The position numbers and the translations under genes were made by a program. This document shows positions 35,531-45,618 of a stretch of DNA of 64,000 nucleotides, piece by piece. Position 1 is the first letter of the stretch; each line of letters opens with the position of its first letter. Source of the stretch: Symsagittifera roscoffensis (lineage: Eukaryota; Xenacoelomorpha; Acoela; Convolutidae); assembly GCF_963678635.1 (NCBI RefSeq), contig NC_087064.1, positions 41,323,165 through 41,387,164 of the forward strand, given 5' to 3'. The notes under the pieces were generated by a model. It saw only the letters and a program-made list of their open reading frames with translations. It was not told the DNA's origin and searched no databases.

Positions 35531-38500
35531 CCGACGTCCACTTCCCAGGTTTGCCCGCTCGTTGAACCTCGCTTCATTTTTATCCACTGAGGTTCGAAGT
35601 CTTCTTCCGTTGCTGAGCTGGTGGAGATCTCCATCTCTCTTTCTACGTCGAGCAGTTTCCTCGGCTCGTAGCTACTCTTGTAGGCTGCTGTCTTCCATCG
35701 TGCCAGAACCATGGGGGCTGTCTCTCTCAAGTTCTTCTCCGAGACCGCATCCGCCGAAGGACTTCCCAATCCCTCCACGTCTCTCTTCCTCTTGCGAGAC
35801 CTCACGTCTTTACTCGGGGGCGTTGTCGTTACCATTACTGATTCGACTTCCTTGTCTCCCCCCAACCCTTCCAACTCTTGCCTCCCCCCTGCTCGAGCCT
35901 TAAGGATATTAGTACTTTTAATTATATTACTAGTTCCGACCTTATCCCCCCTTACATGTTCAATTATTTTATCGTCAGTTTTTTGTTTCAGAGTAGAGCT
36001 GTCTTTACATTTGTCATCTCTGGTCTTTCCTGGTGCCTTCCTCAACTCGACCATCTTGCTCAGCAGCTCTTCTCTAGCTTCCTCCTCCAGACCTGTCCCC
36101 ACCAGGATAGGTTCTCCGAACTTCACCACCGTGTCCCACAGCTCCTCCTTGAAATCGTCCAATGTGGTGTCGTCGTCCACTTCTCGATTAAAATCGCTCA
36201 AGAATTTTCGCCAAGCATCCGCATCCAGGGTACCTAGGAAGGCATCCCTGTTTCCCTCGAAGGTGTTTTTCTCCCTTTTGTCCGCACTCAAGAAGATCAT
36301 TCCCATGTTGGGATTCTCACTCGTCAGTGGCAACTCTAGGTTCTTGCGAGGAGATGAGGTCAAAGGTGGCGTGGGGGTGTCTGCCCAATTTTCTCCACTC
36401 AGATCTTTCAACAGCTCTTGCGTGGTGAACTCTTCCTCTGATGGCTTCGGCTCCGGGGTATTTCCCACCTCCATATCCTCTCCTGCCTCGCTGAGAGTCT
36501 CATCCATGCTCTCCTCCCCCGATTCTGCTTCTCTTCTCTCAAGAATCCTTCTGAATCGATCCTCTACGGGACCACTCCTTTTATCCCCGGGGGTATCCAC
36601 TGATAGGGGTGCTGGCGTAGCTGGACCCGTTTCCTTGTACTCTGTCAGGGCCACGTGCAATGGGCCTGCTGCATCCAGCTTTTTTCCTCCCTGATTCCTT
36701 TCCACCTGCTCTAGTCCGTAAGGTGCCCGGTATCTCCTTGTGGCGAACAGCACCTCGTCTGCTTTCAGTGCGATATGCCCTTCATTCACTATCATCCTGC
36801 CATCAACCCACACTGGCAACTGGTTCTCTAGACCTGCCCGCTCAAGTATTCTCAAGGCATCTCGCACCTCGAATTTCGGGGGCATCGACCCTCTCATTTT
36901 CTTGGCTTGAGTTGTCCATGAATTTATCTTCGCATCGCTGGTGTGAAAATAAATCGCTGCAGTGTAGCCGATGAAGAGAGGATCCCAGCCGTCGATGAAC
37001 TCCTTCTGCTGTTCTTCGGTTGCCGCTCTTGCGAAAAGGGATGGGAACACCAGGGAGCTGTTCATCCCCAGGGTCATTCTCCTTACTGTCGGGAATTCGG
37101 GAATGCTTGCTGGCAGGACTTCCTTCTCCAATATCGCTTCTAACTCCCTCTTCACCAGCTCGAAGCTCTTCTTCCATGCGGGAATTCTCAAGATCTCTTG
37201 CCCACTTGCTGTCAGGGGGTTTAGGTTCCAGAACTTGGGATAAGTTTCGATGGGGCCTTCGCGCTTGCCTCCCATCCTGCACTGCAGTTGTCCTCGAAAA
37301 CTGTATGCCACCAACTCCGGATCCTTCACCTTTCCGAAGAGAACCGTGTTGCTCATCTGTGCCCTTAGCACCTCCTGTTGACACCAATTAAGTGTCGTTC
37401 CATCTAGTATGCTTATGAGGCTCACGTGGGTCACTGAGTGTCGATAAGCTTCCACCAGAGGATCTGGAAACGCGAACGTGACTGCCGGTCCATAGATACA
37501 GGTTACGACTTCCTTTAGCCCCCGGATCATCCCCATGGGGTCTGATCTCATGGCCAGGCATAGATCCGTCAATAGAGGCATGCCCCCATTCACTTTCCTC
37601 CACTCTTCTCTTGTCTTCGGGCTCTTTTCTTCTCCAGTTAGGTGCCGGTTCTGCATCAGTAGGTACTGTACCAGCAGCGTCTTTAGCCCGGCAGCACTTT
37701 TATACGAGTAGGTGTCAATGCTCGAGTGTGTTCTCCCCATCGACAGAGGCTCTCCGTATTTCATCAGTCGGTGAAATGATTCCAGTTCCCCGTGGGTTAG
37801 AAGCACCAATGTCAAGTATCCGTCTATCCGGAGGGTGTCCACGCCCCGACTGAACATGTATGCTGGGCCCATATTAAACAGGTACCTTGGGTAAACCAAG
37901 TACAGTGCCAGCAACAGACTGATGGGCATATTCAACACTTCCTGTATGAAGGCTTTAAAGATGGTATCTTTCGCACTATACACTCCGGCCAGGAACTCCT
38001 TTCCCCAACAAGGACTCAAGAACTCAAGAATTTCGTGATCCCTCCTCGTCCTCAGCTCACCCCTTGCGTGCTCCCTCCATAATCCTCCAATCGTGACTTC
38101 ATTGGCTGCCGTGACGAACCTGCCAACCGTCATTTCCCTCTTTTCAGCCACTCCCAGCTGCTCCTTAAGAAAATCCCAGATCTGCTTCACCAGAAGCGGA
38201 GCATCTTCTCTTGTCTTCTCCGTGGCGTTCTCCAGCCTTGGTGTCAGGAAGGGCCACCTGCCTCCCTCTTGTGTCAGTCGATACACCATCGACTCCAGCT
38301 GCTTCTCTGATAAGGCCATGTTCTTCATCTCGTTGCTCGGCCCTCTAGATTTACTGGTGGAGCTTGTGATGGTCACCTCCATGTTTCGAAACCACAGACT
38401 GGCCGTCAGGTGAGCCACCACTGGATGATCGTCCCCTATAATCGGACTGAGCTTCAGTTGCCTAGCAAAGTTAGATATCTTCAGCAAGAGGACCTCGTCC

Positions 38501-41103
38501 AACACGATGAGGATGTCTGCCAACTCGTGAAAGCCCCTCAACGCGTGGGACACATCCGCCCACGCCGCCGCAAGCTCTGACCTACAAAGTCTCAAGTTTG
38601 TAGGTTCCAGTTCCCGATTGGGAGCTGCCATCAAAATACGCCATCCATTCCCTTCTGCTATCAAGATCAAGATTGCATACATAAATTGTAGAGCGGGAGG
38701 CATGCTCGCGTAGCCGGGGGACGCCGTGAACGCCACTTTCGTCTTGGAGCCAAATCGTGAGGCAACGTTCTCTTGTACTTCATTCATGGCTGCAAATAAT
38801 GTCTGGATGGCTTCCCAGATCTTCGTCGGCGTAGGTTCATCACCCTTGAGCTGCTCAAGAAACCCCGTTGCATGCAAGTGATCGTTCATCCCTGCAAACA
38901 GCAGCAGCTCAGGCTCGCAAGGCATCTCCGACTTTATGGCCACCACCAGGGTTAACATCTGGTTCAGCTCCGCTCCCGGCAATGAGTATATCAGAGTTTC
39001 CGGCCAAAACAATTTGGGAGACGTTCCCTCAAAGTCCGATCCCGCTACGATGACCACCCTCGCTGCGGCTGGGTCCGCCCTGTCATAAACAGCTAAGGTT
39101 TTGGCCAGCTGCGTATTCCCGCAGGGTTTCCCGTATCTGGGATCGTTGGCCAGTTTCGTGCCTTCATACGCGGCGTCTGGTAATTCCATCTCCCTCGGAT
39201 CCATCAGCTTGTCCACCACCCTCAACTGTGCTGGAGTGGCCACCCTAATCCTGGCAATGCTAGTTCGGTGTTTGGGAGGCTCCACTACGAATCCCGGACT
39301 CCCTAATGACTTGAGAGGTCTATAGTTAATGGGTCCCATCACCGATTTTGTGGGAATCTCAGTCAGATCCGCCGTCTCTGCTATTTTTGCTCTCGAGAAG
39401 TGTGTCTCGTGAGCCTTCAGCCAGTCCACACACAGGAGTCTGCCCAAGTCATCGTGCGACACCTGCTCAAGACCCAAAGCTTCCGCTAACTCTAGCCTGC
39501 ACTCGAGGTCCTCCAGGTCCAGCTCCTTGACCTTCTCCTCATATTTCAACCTCTTGGACTCCACTGGTTTCTCCGGCTTCTTCTTCTCCGCCACCACCAC
39601 CGAGTTTATTATTGATCCCTGGGGCGTTGATGACGTTGTCTCATCAGCCTCCATGGGCGCAGCGCCCGGCAACTTGGTTCGGCTATCCCTCGAACTGTCT
39701 CTAGAATCAGCCATCGCCCCCAAGCGGCTGGACAAAGCTCTCGAGTTGAAGAAAGGTGGATTTGGGGGTGGTCCGAACGTGACCTGTGCCGTCTCTAGTA
39801 ACTCTGTCTCCAACTCGTTTATGTGCCTTTGGAAGACGTCATTCAACCACTCCACCCCTCTGGGCCTATCAAAATGAATCCCATCCATAGATGCGTCGTC
39901 AGGGAAAGCAGATAGCTCCATTTGCTCGGCCACGTCCAACAGCCCAACGGGGAGGACGCTTCTTTTGTGTATCAGCCTGATTATTTCATTCAGGTTCCGC
40001 ACCTTTGTGTTCATCTCCATTGCATGTTGATCCGCTTTCATGTTGTAAGGGACGGTGCACACCGTAAGGATGGCCGGATCCATTTGAATTCGCAATTCCT
40101 CGAGAATGCAGCTCATCTTGTCGTGCAGCCTCATCACCTTCCTTGCTTCCCCCCTAGACACGTCATTCGTCCCGATCATCAGTGTCACCGTATATACTCT
40201 TGCCATACCTAGCATCTCAAGTGTCGCCAACATCTGCGGCGTCGCGGCTCCAGCGAAGCTCAAGATTCCCGTTTGCCAATGGGACTGGATCCGGGTCAAT
40301 ACCCGCCGCAAGCTGTCCCCTATGATCAAGTGGACCGCTCCTTTGGGCACACGTGGCTGCGTGAAGTATTCCACCCAAGCCGCGTTATGGAAGCAATCTC
40401 TCCTGTCCATCTGCGCCGTGCTCCAGTCCATCCGATTGTGCCTATGGTATCTACCTTCCGTATTCTTTTTGTAACTCGAGATTACCACACTCCTGACAGG
40501 TTGTTCCCCCCACGTCGATGGCAGGTCCACTCTTGCTGGACTCTCGCGATTCCTTAGTTGTAGCCGCTCGTGCAATTCTTTCAGTCGTGACGAGCTACCA
40601 CTCACCTGACTACTACCCGGGGTCGAACTTGGCGTATATCCAGGCAGCGCGACGTCCATCAACGGGCGTATTGCTAGTGTCTCTAGACAACGCAGGGAGG
40701 ACGCTGATTCAGACGGTATCCACACCTCCAGTACTTCGTTCATATGTTCTTGAGCAGCACGATCGAGGTTGAATCGTCCCTTCGACCTAGGAGCCTCATC
40801 CACCTCCATGCGTGACTCTGGCCTTGAGCCGGTCACCACCCGCTCTTTGGGCCTAGCCCCCTTCTGCATGTCGAGCTCGCGCTGTCGTTGTTGGATCCTT
40901 TCAAGCTCTGACTTCAGCTGATCGCAATTGGCGGCATTCTCTCGTACCCTTTCTGCCTGTAGCTGTTCAGCTCTCACCATGTCCAGTTCCCTCCGCGCTT
41001 GACCCCTCTCAACTTTTGCCTGATCTCTCTCGAGCACCGCTTGATCCCGGTCGAGGTTCGCCTTGTTCCTCTCCCGCTGAGTCCTCTCAAGCTCTCTCTT
41101 CAT
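35404..41103 (-). pseudogene. ORF2 C: intact SGNH and middle region, chimeric at the duplication joint
   Basis: An open frame of 1,899 codons. A regular coiled coil spans residues 1-85. The SGNH blocks are GDS (residues 262-264, 40312-40320), GTND (311-314) and DGIHF (407-411), and the second SGNH-like domain has FAGMNDHL. Unlike copy B it has no nonsense codon after the DGIHF block. At 35531-35533 the duplication joint cuts it. Beyond that it reads about 40 codons of gag sequence out of frame, so the C-terminal third of ORF2 is missing from this copy. The true N-terminus (41556-41125) is separated by one in-frame TAA. Confidence 0.8.
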
Positions 41104-41124
41104 GATGCTGACGTCCGAATATGC

Positions 41125-41556
41125 TTACCCCGTCTGCTGTGCTCGAGACATCAATGGTGTCTTGCTCGTGCTCTGGCCCGTGGATCTGGCTGATGGTCTG
41201 GCCGGTAGTGGGAATTCCCCTGCTCCATACTCAGTGTTGTTACTCAAGCCAGGGTTCCTTGCCAAATCGAACCCCCTTATTGCTCCATCCACGTTCCAAG
41301 ACAGCCACCTGGTTTGCTCTTGATTAGATATCCCATCGGTGGTGTAGCCCACCATCAAAACTGCTTCTGTCGCAGACTCCCGACACTTGCCCTCGTCCTC
41401 CAACTGGAGGATGGCGTTCAACATCACTGCCATTCTCTCATCCACTTGAGTATAATCCAGGTCCCTCAGACGTCTGTATAATTCGTCAAGTGTGGGTTTT
41501 TTCAAAGCCGTTGGCATGGACTTCCAAAATCTATCTGCCATTTCCGTAATTTCCAA
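41125..41556 (-). pseudogene. ORF2 C: N-terminal domain
   Basis: 143 codons identical to the B copy, from the ATG at 41554-41556 to the shared TAA at 41125-41127. Frame and homology continue into the coiled coil at 41103. The helical domain has LYRRLRD and TEAVLM motifs conserved with A and D; its function is unknown. Confidence 0.7.
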
Positions 41557-41570
41557 ATGATCTTGAGTAT

Positions 41571-41640
41571 TGAGTTCTACCTGAGCAACTTGAGTTCTAC
41601 CTGAGCAACTTGAGTATTACCTGAGCAACTTGAGTATTAC
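41571..41640. repeat. 20 bp tandem repeat upstream of ORF2 C
   Basis: Same 20 bp repeat (3.5 units) as at 28761-28830, again starting 15 bp upstream of the ORF2 start codon. Confidence 0.9.
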
Positions 41641-42003
41641 TTCTTGAGGTGTCGTTCAACTTGTGTTCTCTTTCTTCAATTGAATACAGTTGAGTAGTCA
41701 ATTAGACTTTACCAAATCAATCTGAAAATAACACTCCATTTTTAGACTAGCAGGTGGTGTTCCTAACCTAAAAACCCCCTTTACTATTATAGTTAAAACC
41801 CTTTCCTTTCCGTCCTATTTAAAAAATTTCAATTGGAAATTTTCTAAAAACATGCAGATTCATTTTACGTTTTGGCACCATCAATCATTTAAAATGTTAA
41901 TTGTCATGCCAATCACCTCTAAAATTCTCTACCTGTTTTGTACCCCCACACCTAACTCGAGATTCTTCCATCATGCCCAACTCAAGACCCCCGCGTACCC
42001 GAC
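41641..42003 (-). other. Gap between pol C and ORF2 C
   Basis: Gene-free, AT-rich, nearly identical to the B gap. Nothing else is seen in it. Confidence 0.45.
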
Positions 42004-42603
42004 TCAGGCGATGCTCAAGTAGTATTTCTTGTGAAGATGCACCATTATCTCAGTTTCTGCGAAGACCACGTGTAGGATAGCGTACAATTCCCTTGGGCTC
42101 AATTTCCCCCTGTTTGGGTCATACACCGGCATTGAGACCTCCGTTATCCCTCTTTCAATCATGAAGTCTCGTAGTCTCGTTAGTGCCAACATCACGTGTT
42201 CGGGATCGATCGTGTTTCTGTCATTGACCCTCGTCACTAGGAAGCACAGATATTTGCCCGGGACTTGTGCTACTGATGGTGGAAGCGCGGCCATTCCTCC
42301 CAGTCCCGGTCTCTGTCTAAACAGAAACTCCACGTTCTGGTATTCTCTCTTGAAGTCTGCTTCCAGTCTTAATTTGAAACTCATGTCCGCCGTGATTGCG
42401 CTAGTCCTGTCTGACAGAATGAAGTCACTATCCGTTTTCAGGATATTCTCTGAGTATTCGTTTGGTATTTCAAACTTCGTTTTGAAATTCCGTCCTATGG
42501 TAGGCTCGGCCTCCTCCCCTTCCAGCTCCAGTCCGCACTTTTCTCTCACTTCTCTGAGTTTCTTTATCATCAAATTTTTGGTGTGGGTAAGTCCTACCCC
42601 CAC
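42004..42603 (-). pseudogene. gag-pol C: macro-domain-like C-terminus
   Basis: 199 codons with the same layout as in copy B: TDSDF start near residue 58, ADFKREY at 82-88, GLGGMAALPP at 100-109, FLVTR at 121-125, an LTRLRDF helix near 141-147, PVYDPNRG at 159-166 and HKKYYLSI at the end. The order of strands and helices fits Poa1p-like macro domains. The PxxGxG loop of typical family members is replaced by a PxYDPNRG sequence, so catalysis is uncertain. It is separated from the linker by a one-base frameshift shared with B. Confidence 0.6.
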
Positions 42604-42620
42604 TCCCCGGACAAAAATTT

Positions 42621-43617
42621 TTATCGACGTCCCCGTCGATGATGCTGGGCTTGAATTATCTGGCGGAATGTCGAGCGGGCTGCCTGTTGTTCCTCCGTTT
42701 TCATGTACTTCCCCGATGATATGTCAACTTGCTGTATGCTCTGTCCTTCCTCGCTTTCGTTCTTGACATCGCGCATCCATTCTAATATCCTCAGGTTCGT
42801 ATTTTCCCTCCTATCTATCTCGCTCTGTTCTAAATCCGTCTCCCGTTTCGGCGTCGAGTAGTCTTCCTGTGGATAGTGTTCATTGTCATTGATGATCTGC
42901 CATTCACCCACACTTGTTAGTTCTCTGCTTAGGTTATCGGGCTGTATCTTGTCGATCAGGAAATCGTCCCCGTACCTGTTGTACCTCATGCCTGTGCGTT
43001 TGCGATTGCCACTCCTTGTCCCCGCTGGTATTGACAAGTCTGGTTCTGTCCACTTCGGCACCTCACCTTGATCCGGATCGTTCCAATCTTCCTCCACAAA
43101 AGATTCCGCTTCAGAGTCCGCGTCTATTTTTTCGTTGTCATCCAAACTCAAGTTTTCATTGCCATCATTTTTATCTGTGGTGCCTTTCTCGTTCACTTCA
43201 CATGCTGGTTCCACCAGTAGGTACTCTAGTCCCTCCATGTCTTTTGGTACACACCAGTCCTATGGGGGTGGGATATGAGGCTTCAGGTTCTCATAATGTG
43301 CTGCTCGCCCAGTACTCAAGCGGTAGAACCTTCCTTGTTGATGTTGGTTATCATGAATGGTCCTCTCCATTTCTTGAGTAGTTTCTTCGTCCCCTTGGGC
43401 GGTATCACATTCTGGCCCACACATACTGGCCCACTTCATATGGTTTCGCCTGTAATATTTTTTCATCATATTTCTTGCGCTGTCTCATTTGTTCCTGCGC
43501 AGTGTTCCTCCTGCACAGCTCGTTAATTTCCTGCTGTCTCCTGATCGCCTCTTTCACGTAAGCTTGAGGTGACGTCCCCTTTCCTTCATACTCCGCGTAA
43601 AAGAACGTCAGGGGCAT
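42621..43617 (-). pseudogene. gag-pol C: integrase C-terminus and acidic linker
   Basis: Pieces in three frames. 43617-43405 resembles the integrase tail up to GQYVW, where a 4 bp deletion (absent from B) throws it out of frame. 43469-43260 recovers the RFYRLSTGRAAHYEN motif after the GPF region and meets a TAG. 43238-42621 is the acidic linker. The start is displaced by the CT/AG dinucleotide expansion near 43618-43629 shared with B. Confidence 0.68.
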
Positions 43618-45008
43618 CGCTCTCTCTCTTTGCCTGTCAACATCATGAATGGGCTGATTCCCGTCGTTGAGTGTTGAGTACTGTTGTATGCCCCTACGAC
43701 TTGAGGCAGATACTTATCCCAGTCCGTCATGTATCTAGAGCAGTATACCCTTAGCATGTTCACCAACGTTCTGTTCTGTCTCTCTACCAGTCCGTTGGTC
43801 TGAGGGTGGTAGGTAGTTGAGTGTGCTTGAGCTATGTGTGACCTCTTCATTAATTCCTTAGTCAAGTCCCCCACAAAGGCTTTGCCGTTGTCTGACTGAA
43901 AAGTCATTGGACAACCATACCTTGATATCCAATGGGTTATCAAGTGGTCACAAGTCTCCTCTGCCGAAGCTGTTTGACACGGCACCGCCTCTGCCAGCTT
44001 TGTGAAGTGGTCAATTATAACCAGTATCTGGTTATACCCTGAGTCCGTCATACAGATCTTTTGATGGTCTATTTGCACCACTTCGTTAAATTCCGAGCTT
44101 TCCACCGACTTGAGTGGGAATTTCATCATCCTAGGGTCTTTCACTTGCAAACATGCCAGGCATGCATTCACCCACCTCTCACAGGCTTTCCTCAATCCTG
44201 GCCAATCGAACCTGTGAAGTATTCTTTGTTGCACTTTGTCTATCCCCTGGTGCCCCATTTGATCATGTGATCTGAACAGCACCTCTGTCTGATATAATTG
44301 TGGTAGTATGATGAGGTTGTGCGTGTGTAATATTTTGTCTTCTTCTTTTCTCTTGCATGCTACAACCCCATCAGCCGTGTGATAGAGTAACTCTTTCCTC
44401 TCTTTGTAGAACTGGCTCGGGATCTTGTAGCTGTCTTCATCAAGTTTCCCTTTCTCCTTAGACCCCGTTCGGATCCATTTGGAGAGATTGCTTGTCAACT
44501 TGTCATTCTTCTGGGCCCTTACCAGGTCCGACAGCCTGTATCTCGCTCTGACATGTTCCTTCAGCGCCATGATCTGCCCATTCATCTCCCCAGGGTTGTG
44601 GACGTCGTCATTCAGCTTCACACATACTATCCTTCTCACCACCTTCATGTCGTCTTCCGACACTAGATTTGTTCTCACATTCGAATTGCATGATAGCTCC
44701 CTGAATGGCTTCCTCGAAACTGCAATCCTTTCAAGTTCTTCACCACCTCGTATCTCCTGCATGTCCAAGTTGAAGGTTCCTGAGGACGGATCTGTTTGTA
44801 GTTCCCTGTCGTGGTGTCTAATCTTTTCTTCTGCCAATATCATGCAGAGACTATCTTGATTGTCACTGCTCGCTTCCGAATCCACATCCCACATTTCACA
44901 CTCCCCGGACAAATTTTCTTCTTCAGTGTTTTCTTCTTCTGTGGACGTGGACCGCTCCCCGGACTCTTGACCTGGTCCCAGGTATTCAGCTTCTTCCTTG
45001 AATTCCAC
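43608..45008 (-). pseudogene. gag-pol C: integrase
   Basis: 466 codons with an acidic lead-in (STEEENTEEEN) and then a complete integrase: HX4H and CLAC zinc ligands, QIDHQK, QSDNGKAF and LVERQNR with D,D35E spacing. It is in the same frame as the RNase H/linker piece upstream, separated only by an in-frame TGA at 45009-45011. The equivalent stretch is deleted in B and differs in A, so whether this stop was once a recoding site cannot be told; a simple mutation is more likely. Confidence 0.82.
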
Positions 45009-45590
45009 TCACTTTCTCCTGACTCTAGTCTGTTCAAGTAATTCAGCTGGGATCTTTTCAACCAGTGACTGCACCACTTCCTTCCCATCTAGATTAGTCA
45101 CCTGCGAGGTGTTTCTATCACTAGCTGTTCCGTTCTTCCGCAGTATTGTGACCTCAGGTTCCTCTCTACAGTTTTCTTGACTCACGGGCTTATCATCTGC
45201 TAGTCTCTCGATTAACCCCTTTAAGTCCTCGTCTATTTGTGCTTCCCCCGTTTCTACTTGGTTGAGATTGTACCCTTTTGCTTTGAGCGTCTCCCTCACG
45301 ATCTTTGACTTAAGCATTATTCCTATAGGCATCCCTCGGTTCTTTCTTAAGATTGTTTTCTTCGTGGTTTCCTTTGGTAACTCGGGGTGATCTTCTATCG
45401 GTTTGCCTGATTTGTCCAACCATCTCGTGAGAGGAAGACTGTCATACGTTTCCTTGTCCATGAAGGAGAAGCCATCTTTGATTTCAGGTCTATCTGCTTC
45501 CCTCTGTTCTTGTCTCTCGTAGAACTCCGTCTTCTTGATCAATCTGTCAGCTTTTTGATGTTTATCTCGTGTTCTGTGCTCCATTATCAT
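45009..45590 (-). pseudogene. gag-pol C: RNase H end and linker
   Basis: The end of RNase H (EHRTRDKHQKAD) and the linker with WLDKSGKP, ending in a TGA at 45009-45011 and in frame with the integrase beyond. It includes the 101 bp segment absent from copy B. The frame change relative to the upstream fragment comes from an 8 bp deletion around 45619 shared with B. Confidence 0.75.
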
Positions 45591-45618
45591 ATTGTATCCG
45601 TCCAGGCGAACTATCCAC

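Larger units (their letters stand above)
22721..35533. repeat. Left copy (B) of a 12.8 kb direct tandem duplication
   Basis: It matches 35531-48440 in the same orientation with a constant offset of 12,810 bp over ORF2. The offset changes only at a 4 bp indel (near 30605/43415) and a 101 bp indel (near 32145/44952). About two dozen substitutions were counted by eye. The copies share the base triplet CCG at the joint. Confidence 0.93.
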
